From positions 1 through 48,244 of the forward strand of contig JAJYWS010000026.1 of NCBI GenBank assembly GCA_021791335.1: a stretch of 48,244 nucleotides of DNA. Direction: 5' to 3'. The first letter of the stretch is position 1, and each line of letters starts with the position of its first letter. Positions 1-10,400 of this stretch are shown here, piece after piece. Under the pieces are notes generated by a model. The model had not been told where the DNA came from and made no database searches. It was given only the letters and a program-made list of their open reading frames with translations. This DNA comes from Thermoplasmata archaeon. GTDB taxonomy: Archaea > Thermoplasmatota > Thermoplasmata > Lutacidiplasmatales > UBA184. A program made the translations under genes and the position numbers.

Positions 1-2
1 AG

Positions 3-2195
3 TTCACCACGGGCTACGAGACCTACCAGACGGGGGTCGGGAACTATACGGTCGTGGAACGACCGGCCGCCGGCTGGACCTTCGCGGGCTGGGGGTCGAC
101 CTCCGGCATCCGGATGATCACCTTCGGAAGCACGTCGAACTTCGTCCTCGAAGGCACGCAAACCTACTACGGGATCGTGGCGGCGTTCTTCTCCCCGGCG
201 GTCAAGATCGTCGATTCGCCGACGTCGGGAGGCGAGGTCGCCTTGGCCAGTCAGGGTGACCTACCCCAGCCGTCCGGGCTCACCTACCTCATGTCCCCGG
301 GCACGTACACGCTCGCCGCGGCGCCGAACTCCACCTACGTGTTCAGCTCCTGGTCGGTCAGCAGCCCGGCCGCGCTCTGGATCACCAGCCCCAGCCGGGC
401 GATCACCAACCTCGTGGTCAACGAGTCCGGCACGGTGACCGCCAACTTCGCCTCCATGTCCGCCGGCGGGCTGGAACTCTGGCTCAACGACACGGCCGCC
501 GCGGGGGGGCGGATTCTCTTCAACTATCAGCTCTACTCCGACGGCCAGTCGAACGGTTCGGTCGGGGCCGGGGAGTATACGGCCTTCGCGATTCCGAATG
601 TGGGGTATCTCTTCAAGGGGTGGTCGACCCATGGCGGAATCACGATCCAGGGTAACGTGGCCACCATCGCCTCGGCGAGTGGCACCGGTTCGTTGACCGC
701 CCTGTTTGTGACCCGACCGGTAATCGTCGGGATGATCGGGTACGGAACCATGGAACTCAACCACGCCGTGGTGGGGACCGGTACCTCGACCCCGCTGACC
801 CTCGGCAACTACAGCGTCTCCGTGGTCCCCCCCAACTCGACCCGCTTCCTGGGCTGGGTCGCTTCCGGAGCCGTTTCCGTGCTGAATCCCGGCGCCGAGA
901 ATACGACCGTCGAAGTGAGCGGACCGGGTACCCTGACCGCGCAGGAGCGGGGAGCCCCCCTGGTGGCCGGTGCGGTCGGCACCCTCACGGTCGGTCCCAT
1001 AACCCTCGGCACCAACCTGACCCTCTTCGTCAACGCGACCGGTTCCGGGCCGTTCAGCGTGCTCTGGGCCGGCCTGCCCGGATGCACCGGCCGCGGGGGC
1101 AGGCTGTTCACCTGCGCTCCCACCCGGTACGGCATCTACAACGTCACGGCCTACGTCACCGACGCCTTCACCAACGGGGCCTACGCGCTCCCCTTGGAGC
1201 TCGAGGTCGTCTCACCGTTCGAGATCGTGAGCTTCCTCGCGGCGCCCAGCACCGTGGACCTCGGAGCGAACCTCACCGTCCAGGTGGTCGTTTTGGGCGG
1301 CACGTCGCCGTACACCTACTCCTTCAGCGGCGTTCCGGGGTGCACGGCGATCAACGGGTCCACCGACGTCTGCGCCCCGTCGGCGGTGGGCGCCTTCAAC
1401 CTGACCGTGGTCGCCACCTCGGGGAACGGGCTCATCCGGAGCCAGAGTCTGCCCGTACAGGTGAACCCGGCACTCGAGCTCGTTTCCTTCACCGCGACTC
1501 CCCGGGCCCTCACCCTCGGCGCCCCCCTGCATCTCGCGGCGCGGCTTTCGGCCGGGACCACCCCGTACCACTTCGAATATCTCGATCTCCCGGTAGGCTG
1601 TCACACGGTGGATGCCTCGACCCTGGCGTGCGTTCCCGGGGTGGCGGGGATTTACAACATCACCCTCTACGGGAACGATTCGGGTGGGGGTTCCGTCTCC
1701 CAATCCCTGGAGGTGGCCGTCAATCCTGCGCCCTCCATATCCAGCTTCGTCGCCGTGCCCAACTCTGTGAGTGCCGGATCGCCGATCGCCCTCACGGTGA
1801 ACGTGAACGGAGGCACCGCCCCGCTGACGTACAACTATACGGGGCTCCCGACGGGCTGTGCGAGCCAGAACAGCTCGGTCCTCACCTGCACCCCCCAGAT
1901 CCCCGGCCCGTACGTGGTCCGGGTGACGGTCACCGATGCGGACGGAGTGACGGCGACCAGCATCGTCGCGATCTCGGTCTCTTCGGCACCGGCGAGCGGG
2001 TTCTCGCTCTCGGGGAGCACGCTGCTCATCCTGGGCATCGTCATCGTGGCCCTACTGGTCGCCGTGGTGGCGGTGCTCCTCTTCCGCAAGCGCAGCCCGC
2101 CCGCTGCCCGAGCAACGGGACGACCGGCATCCCCCGCCCCCGCGGTTCCCCCCCGGAGCCCTCCGGGCGCGAACCCTCCCGGCCCGAGGAGCTGA
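3..2195 (+). CDS. Secreted surface protein with InlB-like and PKD-like repeats, C-terminal anchor (5' end outside window)
   Basis: The reading frame is open from the first bases and the first residues already match the domain pattern (NYTV..RPAAGW.F.GW), so the true start lies upstream and the internal GTG at 54 is probably not the start. The first ~300 residues hold several repeats of the type 'G.Y...A.P...Y.F.GW...G', resembling Listeria-Bacteroides (InlB B-type) repeats. From about residue 310 there are four ~90-residue PKD-like units, each with a 'GLPGC...C.P...G.Y.V.V.VTD' signature containing two cysteines that could form a disulfide. The end has one hydrophobic helix (LLILGIVIVALLVAVVAVLLF) followed by RKR and a Pro/Ala-rich tail, the arrangement of an archaeal surface protein held by one membrane span. 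Asn-X-Ser/Thr sequons are frequent. The role is probably cell-surface or S-layer-associated adhesion; the substrate is unknown. Confidence 0.85.
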   Translation, partial: FTTGYETYQTGVGNYTVVERPAAGWTFAGWGSTSGIRMITFGSTSNFVLEGTQTYYGIVAAFFSPAVKIVDSPTSGGEVALASQGDLPQPSGLTYLMSPGTYTLAAAPNSTYVFSSWSVSSPAALWITSPSRAITNLVVNESGTVTANFASMSAGGLELWLNDTAAAGGRILFNYQLYSDGQSNGSVGAGEYTAFAIPNVGYLFKGWSTHGGITIQGNVATIASASGTGSLTALFVTRPVIVGMIGYGTMELNHAVVGTGTSTPLTLGNYSVSVVPPNSTRFLGWVASGAVSVLNPGAENTTVEVSGPGTLTAQERGAPLVAGAVGTLTVGPITLGTNLTLFVNATGSGPFSVLWAGLPGCTGRGGRLFTCAPTRYGIYNVTAYVTDAFTNGAYALPLELEVVSPFEIVSFLAAPSTVDLGANLTVQVVVLGGTSPYTYSFSGVPGCTAINGSTDVCAPSAVGAFNLTVVATSGNGLIRSQSLPVQVNPALELVSFTATPRALTLGAPLHLAARLSAGTTPYHFEYLDLPVGCHTVDASTLACVPGVAGIYNITLYGNDSGGGSVSQSLEVAVNPAPSISSFVAVPNSVSAGSPIALTVNVNGGTAPLTYNYTGLPTGCASQNSSVLTCTPQIPGPYVVRVTVTDADGVTATSIVAISVSSAPASGFSLSGSTLLILGIVIVALLVAVVAVLLFRKRSPPAARATGRPASPAPAVPPRSPPGANPPGPRS

Positions 2196-2257
2196 GGCGA
2201 CTCTTCCCGCACCGAGGCGCCGTGCGGCCCAAGGACAGCGTCGCGGAGTGAGGCCGG

Positions 2258-3715
2258 ATGCGCCGGGGCCGGACGGCCGAACTGGTCTACGGCTACCTCC
2301 AGCGGCATCCGAGCCTGCGCCGAGGACTCGAGGAGGGCATCATCAGCCCGACTGCTTTGGCGCAGTGGATTGGGTCGGCCCACCTCGCCCCCAGCTCCCG
2401 GGAGGCCCTCGCGGTCGGTATCCGACGCGTCGAGGTGACGCTCCGGGAGGAGCACCGGACCGCGGCCGGCCGGATCCCGCTCCGGGACGCCCGGCCGCGG
2501 CTCTATGAAGGCTACACGCTGACCCGAATCCAGGACCACCCGTCCACCTGGAGCGCGCTTGATGTCTGCGCCCCGGCGGTCGAGGCCGCCTTGGAGTCCC
2601 CCCGGGCCTTCATGGCAATCCAGCAGGGGGCCCCATCGTTGCTGATCCTCGCCCCCTCCGACCGGCTCGCCCCGCTCCTGGCCCGGATCCCGCCAGAGCT
2701 CCACCAGGGGATCTGGCCGGGGCTCACCGTGGCCGGGATCGACCTCGAGTCGGTGGCGCCCGAGACCCCGGGCGTCATCGCCGCTCTGGACGACACCCTG
2801 GCCCGGGTCAACCTGATCCCTCGGCTGATGCTCGGGGTCGGTCACGAGTTCCGATGGGTCGGCTCGTCGGAGTCGGCCCGCCAGATCGAAGAGTCGATCC
2901 GACAGCGGATGGAGGCGCCGGGCGCACTCTCTAAAGCGGCCCGGCGCCTGCCCAAGAACCGGGGGGCCGTGGTGGAGGCTCAGAACGACGCAGGGGCCAG
3001 TGCGGCGGAGGTGGCCCGGGCCTACATCGACCGGCACCCGAGTGTCGCCGACTGCCTGGCCTATGGCATCGTCAATGTGACGCTCCTCGCCCGACGGATA
3101 TCGGAAGAGACCCGGGATCCCCGGATCGACGCGTTGGAGATGGCGATCCGACGCTATCCGGTCCTGAGCGACCCGTCCAAGACCGTCGAGGGTCGGCTGC
3201 TGGAGGTCGTCGCGGCCAGCCGGGTGGAGGTCCGGACCCGGGTCGCCCTGGTCTCGATCCCGCCGTCGTCGGAGTTGTTGCGGACCATTCTCGCCCGGGA
3301 GGCGATGGAGGCCCGAAGCCAGCGTCGGCTCTTCCAGATCCTGCAGGGGCCCTCCCAGGTCACCATCCTCTGCGAGTCGGAGTACGTTCCCCTCCTGCGG
3401 GAGCACGCCCGGAGCCGTCGGGAGGTTGCGGCGATCTGGGACGGCCTCACGGCGCTCACCGTGGAGAGTCCCCGGGAGGTCTATGAGACCCCGGGGGTCG
3501 TCGCCTACCTCGCCGGGACCCTCTCCCGGCAACAGATCAACTGCGTCGAACTCATGAGCCTCAACACCGAGTCGACGTTTGTCGTCCACCAGGCGGACGG
3601 GCCGCGGGCCTTCCAGGCCCTGTCGGAACTGGTGTTCGACCTCAAGGGGAGTTCCCCGTCCCGGGAGGGGGTCACCCCCCGACGGACCGCCCGGCGCCTC
3701 CGGGGCCGGCCGTAA
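2258..3715 (+). CDS. Tandem-duplicated helical/ACT-like domain protein, function unknown
   Basis: This cytoplasmic protein of 485 residues has no signal peptide. It is built from two homologous halves. Each begins with a helical segment of the form 'Y..RHPS....L..GI.....LA..I' (residues ~11-38 and ~255-281) and ends with an ACT-like beta-alpha unit starting 'TPGV.A.L..TL....I' (residues ~170-200 and ~411-443). The second unit resembles the ligand-binding ACT domains of aspartokinases. No catalytic domain is visible, so a ligand-sensing regulatory role is an inference. The ATG is preceded by GGAGTGAGG. The gene sits between two surface-protein genes on the same strand, 62 bp after the first, which gives no functional clue. 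The C-terminal ~25 residues are Arg/Pro-rich and probably disordered. Confidence 0.75.
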   Translation: MRRGRTAELVYGYLQRHPSLRRGLEEGIISPTALAQWIGSAHLAPSSREALAVGIRRVEVTLREEHRTAAGRIPLRDARPRLYEGYTLTRIQDHPSTWSALDVCAPAVEAALESPRAFMAIQQGAPSLLILAPSDRLAPLLARIPPELHQGIWPGLTVAGIDLESVAPETPGVIAALDDTLARVNLIPRLMLGVGHEFRWVGSSESARQIEESIRQRMEAPGALSKAARRLPKNRGAVVEAQNDAGASAAEVARAYIDRHPSVADCLAYGIVNVTLLARRISEETRDPRIDALEMAIRRYPVLSDPSKTVEGRLLEVVAASRVEVRTRVALVSIPPSSELLRTILAREAMEARSQRRLFQILQGPSQVTILCESEYVPLLREHARSRREVAAIWDGLTALTVESPREVYETPGVVAYLAGTLSRQQINCVELMSLNTESTFVVHQADGPRAFQALSELVFDLKGSSPSREGVTPRRTARRLRGRP

Positions 3716-3761
3716 CGCCGCCCCGTCGGCATCCCGCCCGAGCCTTCGGCCGAGGTCGAAA

Positions 3762-3770
3762 GGAAAAATA
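3762..3770 (+). promoter_or_regulatory. Possible TATA box for the YVTN propeller gene
   Basis: An A-rich stretch (ggaaaaata), preceded by a purine-rich BRE-like cgaaa, stands out from the surrounding GC-rich sequence. It lies about 44 nt before the ATG at 3810, so a transcript would carry a short leader. The match is weak compared with the TATA box at 7420. Confidence 0.35.
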
Positions 3771-3809
3771 GCAACGGCGCGATACGTGGGACGAGGGGCC
3801 AGTTCGGGA

Positions 3810-6800
3810 ATGAGGTCGAGGCTGGGCCGGGGGGCGCCGACGACGGGGGGTCGCTGCCCTCCGTTTTCCGTACTGGCGCTGTCCGTGGTCCTGGTGATCT
3901 CGGGCCTTGCGGGGGTCCAGACCGGCCCGACCGTTCGGGCTCCGTTCCGGGGCCCTGAGTTGCCGGCCATCCCGGACTCCTCCCGTGCCGGGTCGTCTCG
4001 GCCGGCCGGGCCCGGGGCCTCGGAGGGGTCGGACGGGGAGTACCGGGTCACCGAGACGCTAGTCTTGCCGAACGATTCCCTCCGAGCGGGCGAGTTCGCC
4101 GCCTCCAACGGGCTTGGGCCGGGTGCCCTGGTCTACGACTCGGGCCGCCGCGAGGTGTTCGTCGCCAACACCAATTCGAACTCGATCACGGCGGTCAACG
4201 GCACGACGGGCGCGATCGTCGGATCGCTGGCCGTCGGTCCCGGTCCGGCCTCGCTGGCCTACGATCCCTCCTTGGGGACCATCTATATCGCCAACGGGAG
4301 CTTCGGCTCTGTGGCGACCTCCCAGAGCTCGATCTGGGAGTTCAACGACACGACCTACCAGGGGTCGGCCATTCCGACCGGGACCGAGCCGAATGCCGTC
4401 GCCTACGACCCCCAGAACGAGGAGGTGTTCGTGGCCAACTCGGGGGCCAACACGGTCAGTGTCATCAACGCCACCAACTCGAGCTTGGTTGCGACGGTCG
4501 CCGTGCCCTCCGCGGCGTGGGGGATCGCGTACGATGCGTGGCTCAACGAGGTCGTTGTGGTCCTGATGGCCACCGGCAGCGTGACCTTGATCGACGCCGG
4601 CAACCTCACGATCCGGGCGACCGTGCCGGTCGGCCTCAACCCCTACGTCGCGACCGGGGCCGGCCCGGGCGGCGCCATCGTGGTCGGCAATGAAGGGTCG
4701 GACAACGTCACCGTCCTCAACGGGACGACCGGTCGGACCGTCGCCTCGATCCCGGTGGGATCGGTCCCCGACGCCGTCCAATACGATCCCCTCAACGGGG
4801 AGGTGTTCGTGGCCAACGCCAACTCGGACAACCTCTCGGTCGTGAACATCTCCCGCGATACGGTGGTGGGTTCGATCCCGGTCGGCAGCGGACCGGACGC
4901 CTTGGCCCTCAACCCGACCCACCAAACGCTCTACGTGGCGGAGGGCAACGGCAATGCGCTCACCTTCGTCAACGCCACCACCTGGGCGACCGGGAAGAGC
5001 TACCTTTTGGGTCTCCAGCCGGTGGCCGCGACCTTCGACCCCGTCCAAAACCAGCTCTACATTGGCGATAGCGACTCGGACCTGGTCTCGGTCGTCAACC
5101 TGACGGGACCGAACCTGGTCGAGAATATCCCGCTGCCCGACGATCCCGCCGCGGGCGCGTTCGATCCGGCGCTCGATCAGATCGCCATCGCGGAGTCCAA
5201 CGGGACCGACCTCGCCCTCCTGGATGGCGCCAACCTGAGCCAGGTCGGCCAGGTCGCGGTCGGGGCCGACCCGGATGCCGTCGCCTACGCCGCCGCCCTC
5301 GGCGAGTGGATCGTGGCGAACGGCGGCTCGGGGACGGTTTCGATCCTCAATGCGACCGACGACGCACCCGTGGCCAACCTGACCGTGGGGATCTATCCCG
5401 ACTCGATCGCCCTCGTGCCCGGCCAAGACCTCGCCGTCGTCGCCAACGGCTACTCGGACAACGTAAGCGTCCTCAATCTGAGCCTCAACCGGGTCGTCGC
5501 CACCCTGGCGGGCGGGCTGGACCCGGTCGATGTCGCATACGACCCGATGACCGCCCAGGTCCTGGTGGCGGATGCGCTCTCCGGCCAGATCGAGGCGTGG
5601 AACCTTACGGGGGGAAACTTCAGCGCGGCGAGTGTGGGGGCGACCCCCATTTCGGTGGCGGTCGATCCCGCCACCGGGGCCTGGATCGCCGCCGATCAAG
5701 CCTCCAGCAGTCTGGCCATCGTGCCGCCGGGGAACCGGTCGGTCCAAGGCCGGGTGACTGTCGGATCCGACCCGACGCAGGTGCTGGTCGATCCGTTGAC
5801 CGGGACGATCTACGTGGTCGATCTGGGGAGTGCCTCGCTCTCCGTCGTCGAGCCCCAACTGTATCCGGTGAACGCGAGCGAGTTCGGGCTCCCCTTGGGC
5901 ACCGGCTGGAGCCTGAGGCTCGCCGGCGGGCCGACCGTGGATTCGACCGCCCGCACCCTCGCCTGGAACCTGACCAACGGAACCTATCGGTATCAGGTCG
6001 TCTCGCTCTACCCCGACCGGATCGACCCCGCCCCGGGCAGCTTCGTCGTGGACGGTGCGCCCCTCGAGCTTCAGTTCCTCTTCCGCCAGCCCTACACCAT
6101 CTCGGTTGCGGAGATCGGCACCCCGAACGGCTCGGCCTGGTGGTTTAACCTCTCCGACGGGCAGAGCTTCGTCTCCCGGGGCCCGAGCCTCGAGTTCCCC
6201 CTAGTGAACGGGACCTTCGCCTACCTCGCGACGACCTCGGTGCCGGACCGGGCCCCGGTCTCGGGAGAGCTGAACGTCTCCGGAGCCCCCCAGAGCCTCC
6301 GGGTGCGGTTCCGTTCCCAGTTCCCCGTGACCGTGCTCGCCGTCGGCCTCCCCCCAGGGGCCGCCTGGACCTTCAACCTGAGCGGCGGCGGCGCACGAAC
6401 GACCGACGGCCTTTCGATGAGTTTCCCCCTCGTGAACGGCAGCTACGCCTACCGGGCGGGCGCTCCGGACTCGGGACGGATGTCGGTGTCGGGTCGCTTC
6501 AACGTGAGCGGAGCTCCCTTGGCCCTCACGATCCGATTCGTACCGTTCTTGAGCCCGGTGACCCTCACCGTGTCGGGACTTCCCGCCGGCATGGGCTGGT
6601 CGATCCAGTTCGAGAATGGGACGACCCTCACCTTCAGCACCAACCCCGTGGCCCTCGACCAGCCCAACGGGAGCTACACCTTCTCCGCCTCGGCGGCCGA
6701 CCCCAACTACGGGGCTCCGAGGGTCACCTATCGGGTGGACGGAAGCCCGGTCCAGCTCAACGTGGCGTTCCGCCTTCCGGACTACTCGGTCCGTTTCGTC

Positions 6801-7391
6801 CCGGTGGGAATCCCCGCGGGGACCCCTTGGTGGCTGGCCCTTCCGACCGGCACCTGGAGCAGCCCCTCGGGAGGCCCGATCGTATTGAATCTGGCCAATG
6901 GGAGTTACGCCGTGCGGGCCGGCTCCCAAACCGGTTCGTTCGAGGCTCCCCTCCATCTGTCGGTGGTGGAGGGTGAGAATCGGACCGTGATGCTCAGCTT
7001 CTCACCGGTCCTCTTCGAGGTCACCTGGGTGGCCATTGGGCTACCCAACGGCACCCCGTGGTCGGTCGCGGTCGACGGCGTCCCGGCCGTCTCCACGAAC
7101 CTCTCCATCGAGGCGGCGCTGATGAACGGCAGTTATCCGTTTTCCATCCGCGCACCGGCCGGCTATCGCGTCGAGAACCTTACGGGCGTCGTTCAGGTCC
7201 AGGGCCGGTCGGTCGTGGTCCAGGTCGACTTCCGGGCCAACGCCCCTCCCCCGGGCCCCGGGACCTCGGGCTGGCTCGTTCCACTCCTCGCGCTACTGGG
7301 GGTCGGTGCGGTCGCGGTGGCCGCCGTATCGCTCAGCCGGTCCCGAACCCGCCGGTTCCACGAGAATTGGGAACCCCCACGCCGCCGGTGA
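3810..7391 (+). CDS. Secreted YVTN beta-propeller surface protein with C-terminal anchor
   Basis: The ATG at 3810 is chosen because it directly precedes a signal peptide (basic start, then FSVLALSVVLVISGLAG); upstream codons in this frame overlap the previous gene. Of 1193 residues, roughly 95-690 form some 13-14 beta-propeller repeats of ~43 residues (A.AYDP....VFVAN..S.NVSV.N.T...V..I.VG), the YVTN/NHL-type repeat seen in archaeal surface-layer proteins. Residues ~690-1150 are about six Ig-like beta-domains of ~75 residues marked by 'GLP.G..W...L', alternating with 'NG.Y.Y'. A final hydrophobic helix (WLVPLLALLGVGAVAVAAVSL) and a basic tail anchor it in the membrane. Asn-X-Ser/Thr sites are very dense, suggesting N-glycosylation. 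It is probably an adhesion or cell-envelope scaffold protein. Confidence 0.88.
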   Translation: MRSRLGRGAPTTGGRCPPFSVLALSVVLVISGLAGVQTGPTVRAPFRGPELPAIPDSSRAGSSRPAGPGASEGSDGEYRVTETLVLPNDSLRAGEFAASNGLGPGALVYDSGRREVFVANTNSNSITAVNGTTGAIVGSLAVGPGPASLAYDPSLGTIYIANGSFGSVATSQSSIWEFNDTTYQGSAIPTGTEPNAVAYDPQNEEVFVANSGANTVSVINATNSSLVATVAVPSAAWGIAYDAWLNEVVVVLMATGSVTLIDAGNLTIRATVPVGLNPYVATGAGPGGAIVVGNEGSDNVTVLNGTTGRTVASIPVGSVPDAVQYDPLNGEVFVANANSDNLSVVNISRDTVVGSIPVGSGPDALALNPTHQTLYVAEGNGNALTFVNATTWATGKSYLLGLQPVAATFDPVQNQLYIGDSDSDLVSVVNLTGPNLVENIPLPDDPAAGAFDPALDQIAIAESNGTDLALLDGANLSQVGQVAVGADPDAVAYAAALGEWIVANGGSGTVSILNATDDAPVANLTVGIYPDSIALVPGQDLAVVANGYSDNVSVLNLSLNRVVATLAGGLDPVDVAYDPMTAQVLVADALSGQIEAWNLTGGNFSAASVGATPISVAVDPATGAWIAADQASSSLAIVPPGNRSVQGRVTVGSDPTQVLVDPLTGTIYVVDLGSASLSVVEPQLYPVNASEFGLPLGTGWSLRLAGGPTVDSTARTLAWNLTNGTYRYQVVSLYPDRIDPAPGSFVVDGAPLELQFLFRQPYTISVAEIGTPNGSAWWFNLSDGQSFVSRGPSLEFPLVNGTFAYLATTSVPDRAPVSGELNVSGAPQSLRVRFRSQFPVTVLAVGLPPGAAWTFNLSGGGARTTDGLSMSFPLVNGSYAYRAGAPDSGRMSVSGRFNVSGAPLALTIRFVPFLSPVTLTVSGLPAGMGWSIQFENGTTLTFSTNPVALDQPNGSYTFSASAADPNYGAPRVTYRVDGSPVQLNVAFRLPDYSVRFVPVGIPAGTPWWLALPTGTWSSPSGGPIVLNLANGSYAVRAGSQTGSFEAPLHLSVVEGENRTVMLSFSPVLFEVTWVAIGLPNGTPWSVAVDGVPAVSTNLSIEAALMNGSYPFSIRAPAGYRVENLTGVVQVQGRSVVVQVDFRANAPPPGPGTSGWLVPLLALLGVGAVAVAAVSLSRSRTRRFHENWEPPRRR

Positions 7392-7419
7392 TGAGGAGCG
7401 TCAGGCCCCGGTCTAGCGG

Positions 7420-7426
7420 TATATAA
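7420..7426 (+). promoter_or_regulatory. TATA box (leaderless promoter) of the two-gene surface-protein operon
   Basis: The perfect archaeal TATA sequence tatataa is centred 26 nt upstream of the GTG at 7449, exactly the distance expected if transcription starts at the start codon. This decides the GTG start; the nearby ATG at 7439 is in another frame. Confidence 0.75.
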
Positions 7427-7448
7427 CCCCGGCCCACTATGCCGAACC

Positions 7449-10400
7449 GTGGCTCTGCAGAGGTTCCGCCCGGGCTGGGGTGGACGGAGTAGCCTTGGAT
7501 TTGGGATCGTAGTGGCCGTGACCCTCCTCATGATTGTAGGCGGGTCGGGGTGGCTCCCGACAGCGGGAACCTCGGGGGCCGGCTCGGCCGCGCCCACGAC
7601 GGCGGCGGCCATCTCCTCTCCGGGAGTTGTGGGGGCGGGATCCGGAACATCCGCCGCGCTGGTCAACGGCAGCTTCTACGGGGTCAATGATTCGGTCAAC
7701 CCGGTAGCCAAGGACCATGCTCTGTGCGGCCTGGTGGGATTTACGTCGTACAACTTTGGAACGGTGGTTGAGAATTTTACCTATCGTGATTGTGCCTCCG
7801 GTGCCCAGAACCCTTCGTTGGTCAACTTGGCCAACGGCAACGTCGGGGTCGGTTACTCGGTACTCACCAACCTGACCACCTCGACCTGCGCCGGCGCCCA
7901 GAACCACACCCTGAGCACGGTGGACTTCCGGGTTTCCGCGAACGACGGCACCACCTTCGGGCCTGCGGTGCAGATCTCGAACTCCACCTGCGACTACCTG
8001 CAGTCGATCGAGCCGGCCTTTGCCACCGGCCCCAACGGTCAGATCGACTCGGTCTTCGTGGAGGAGAACCAGAACAATTTCTCGCTCTGGAACCTCTCCA
8101 TGAACTATATCAACCGCAGCGCGGACGCTTTGGGCTTCACGGTCTCCAACAACAACGGGAGCAGCTTCCAGCCGGTCCGCACGATCCTGGCCGGCTCCAA
8201 CATCGCCCGGCCCCAGATTGCGACCTTCGGGCAATCGATCTACATCCTCTACTATGGCATCAACAACTCGACGACCAATCCATTGCCGGCCTCTCCGCTC
8301 TCGGTCGGGTCGTATAGTCTTCCCCCTACCTATCCCGTTACCCTCCGGATGATCTATTCGAACGACAACGGAGCGACTTGGAGCACCCCGATCACGATGC
8401 CCGGGCTCAACAAGGCCTACAATTACAGCGTCTCCTCCGCCTCGATGGCGGTCAACGCGACCGGCGTTGTGGGCGTGGTGTACGCCACCAACCTGAGTTG
8501 TGCCGAGTTCGTCTATTACTCCTTCAGCGGTTCGACCTACTGCGAAGCCTACGGCTATCAGCTGGTCAGCACCACCTCGTCGACCAACGGCACCAGTTGG
8601 ACACCCCTCTCGCTCATCGCGGGGCCGACCGAGGTCGGTGAGGTGCTCTGTGGTCAGTACACCACCGGGGTCGAGATCAACTTTGATTGCTACGCGAGCC
8701 CATTCCAGTGGGGGCCGTACGTCTCCTTCGAGTGGGGCGCCTCCAGTCCATCGACCATGTATGTCGCATGGAGCGGGGCGTACATCTACGACACGAACGG
8801 AACCATCTACGTCCCCCAGACCCGTGAGGGCTCGAACGAGACGGGGGCCAATGCCACTACCGCCACTTACTTCTACGGTGACGCCGGTCTCTTTTCGGGC
8901 GTCTCCTCCAACGCGGGCCGCTCCTGGAATACCACGGTTGTCGTTGCGCCCACGCCGATCGGAGGAATGGGGGACTACTACGTCAGCCCTTCCATCGCCC
9001 AAGGCAACGGCAAGTTGTACCTCACCTACGGAGTGCAGAACAACACCTACTGCTATGGGGGGTCGTGTAGCCCCGTTTCGGATGCCTATGCCTACTACAT
9101 CGCCACGGGGACGGGCGGGCTCCACTGGAACTCTCCCGTCCTCGTGACCTACGCCCCGGGAGCCTACTTCTACGGGATGGAAGGTTCCTGGGCCGGGTAC
9201 AACACCGCCAGCATTATCGACTCCAACCAGCTGGCGGTCTCGGCTTTCGCCCTTCCCCAGCCGTATCTGTTCAACTATTACTATGAGTACAAGATTATCG
9301 GAGGAATCTACTACTACAACTATTTCTACAACTACAGTGGTTCCGATAACCTGACGGTCGCCCACAGTTGGGATGGTGTGATCCACCCCATCACCTACCA
9401 GGAGGTCGGTCTGCCGACCAACAAGACCTGGTCGATTACGCTATCGGGCAATGTCTTCTCGACCAACCGGAGCTCCATTACGGTCCAGAACTTCCCGAAC
9501 AACACGGGAGTCCTCTTCTCGACCCCCGCCCTCCCCGTCGGTTTCTGGTCGCAGTATGAAGCCCTCTCGCCAACCGCGGGCTTTTATGCGTACAATCAGA
9601 CTCAGACCGTCAATGTCACCTATCAGGCCTTCTATGGGATCGAATTTTACTATAACCCCCTGTCGGTCCAGTTTGCCGACCTCTACTTTACTGTCGGGTC
9701 GGCATACTATGAGTACTATCACTACGCCACACCGGGCTACACCTACAATTATGTCTACCCCGCATTCCCGTGGTACTTCGCCAACGGGACCGCGTTGACG
9801 TTGGGCACGGCTGGGAACTTCAATGCTTATGCTCCAGTCTCCTACTATACCGGGACCGGGCAGGGATCTGTCAATGCCACCGGCGCCACCGCGACGGTGC
9901 ACACTGACGGCCCGATCAACGAGACCCTATGGTTCGGGGCGTTTGGAGTCTACAATGTGACCTTTATCCCACGCGGCCTTACGAATGGGCTCGCGTATTC
10001 GTTCCAATTCGACGGTCAGACCTACTCGGCGGTCTCCCCCGCCAACGTGACCATCCACGACGTCTATACCGGCTACTACTCGATCTCAGACCTCAAGGCC
10101 AACTCCTCGACCCCCGGGTGGATGTACTTTGGTCAGGCTTCCTCTAGCGGCCTTTTGGATGTCCCGGCCTCGCCCTACGTTTACCTGAACTTCTCCTACG
10201 CATATGTCGATGTGGCGGCCACCCCCGGGACCGTGAGCTTCCACGCGAGCCAGTTGCGGAGCGGCGATGTCTGGCGGATCGCCTTCAACGGGACCAGCCT
10301 GAGCTCTACGACGCCTTGGATCAACATTACCACTCACCCCGGTACCTTCCAGGTCACCGCGTATCCGGTCGAAGCGTCGGCCAACGATACCGTAGCCTAC

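Noticed and set aside
1835-4108. Long open frame on the minus strand opposite the first genes, similar to others at 4059-5858 and 7437-9386
   Set aside because: Composition is Arg/Gly/Asp-rich without domains. Such shadows arise from codon bias in GC-rich genes, and the plus-strand frames show clear domains.
7439-7441. ATG at 7439 as start of the giant surface protein
   Set aside because: It is not in the frame of the long ORF; the GTG at 7449 is in frame and at -26 from the TATA box.
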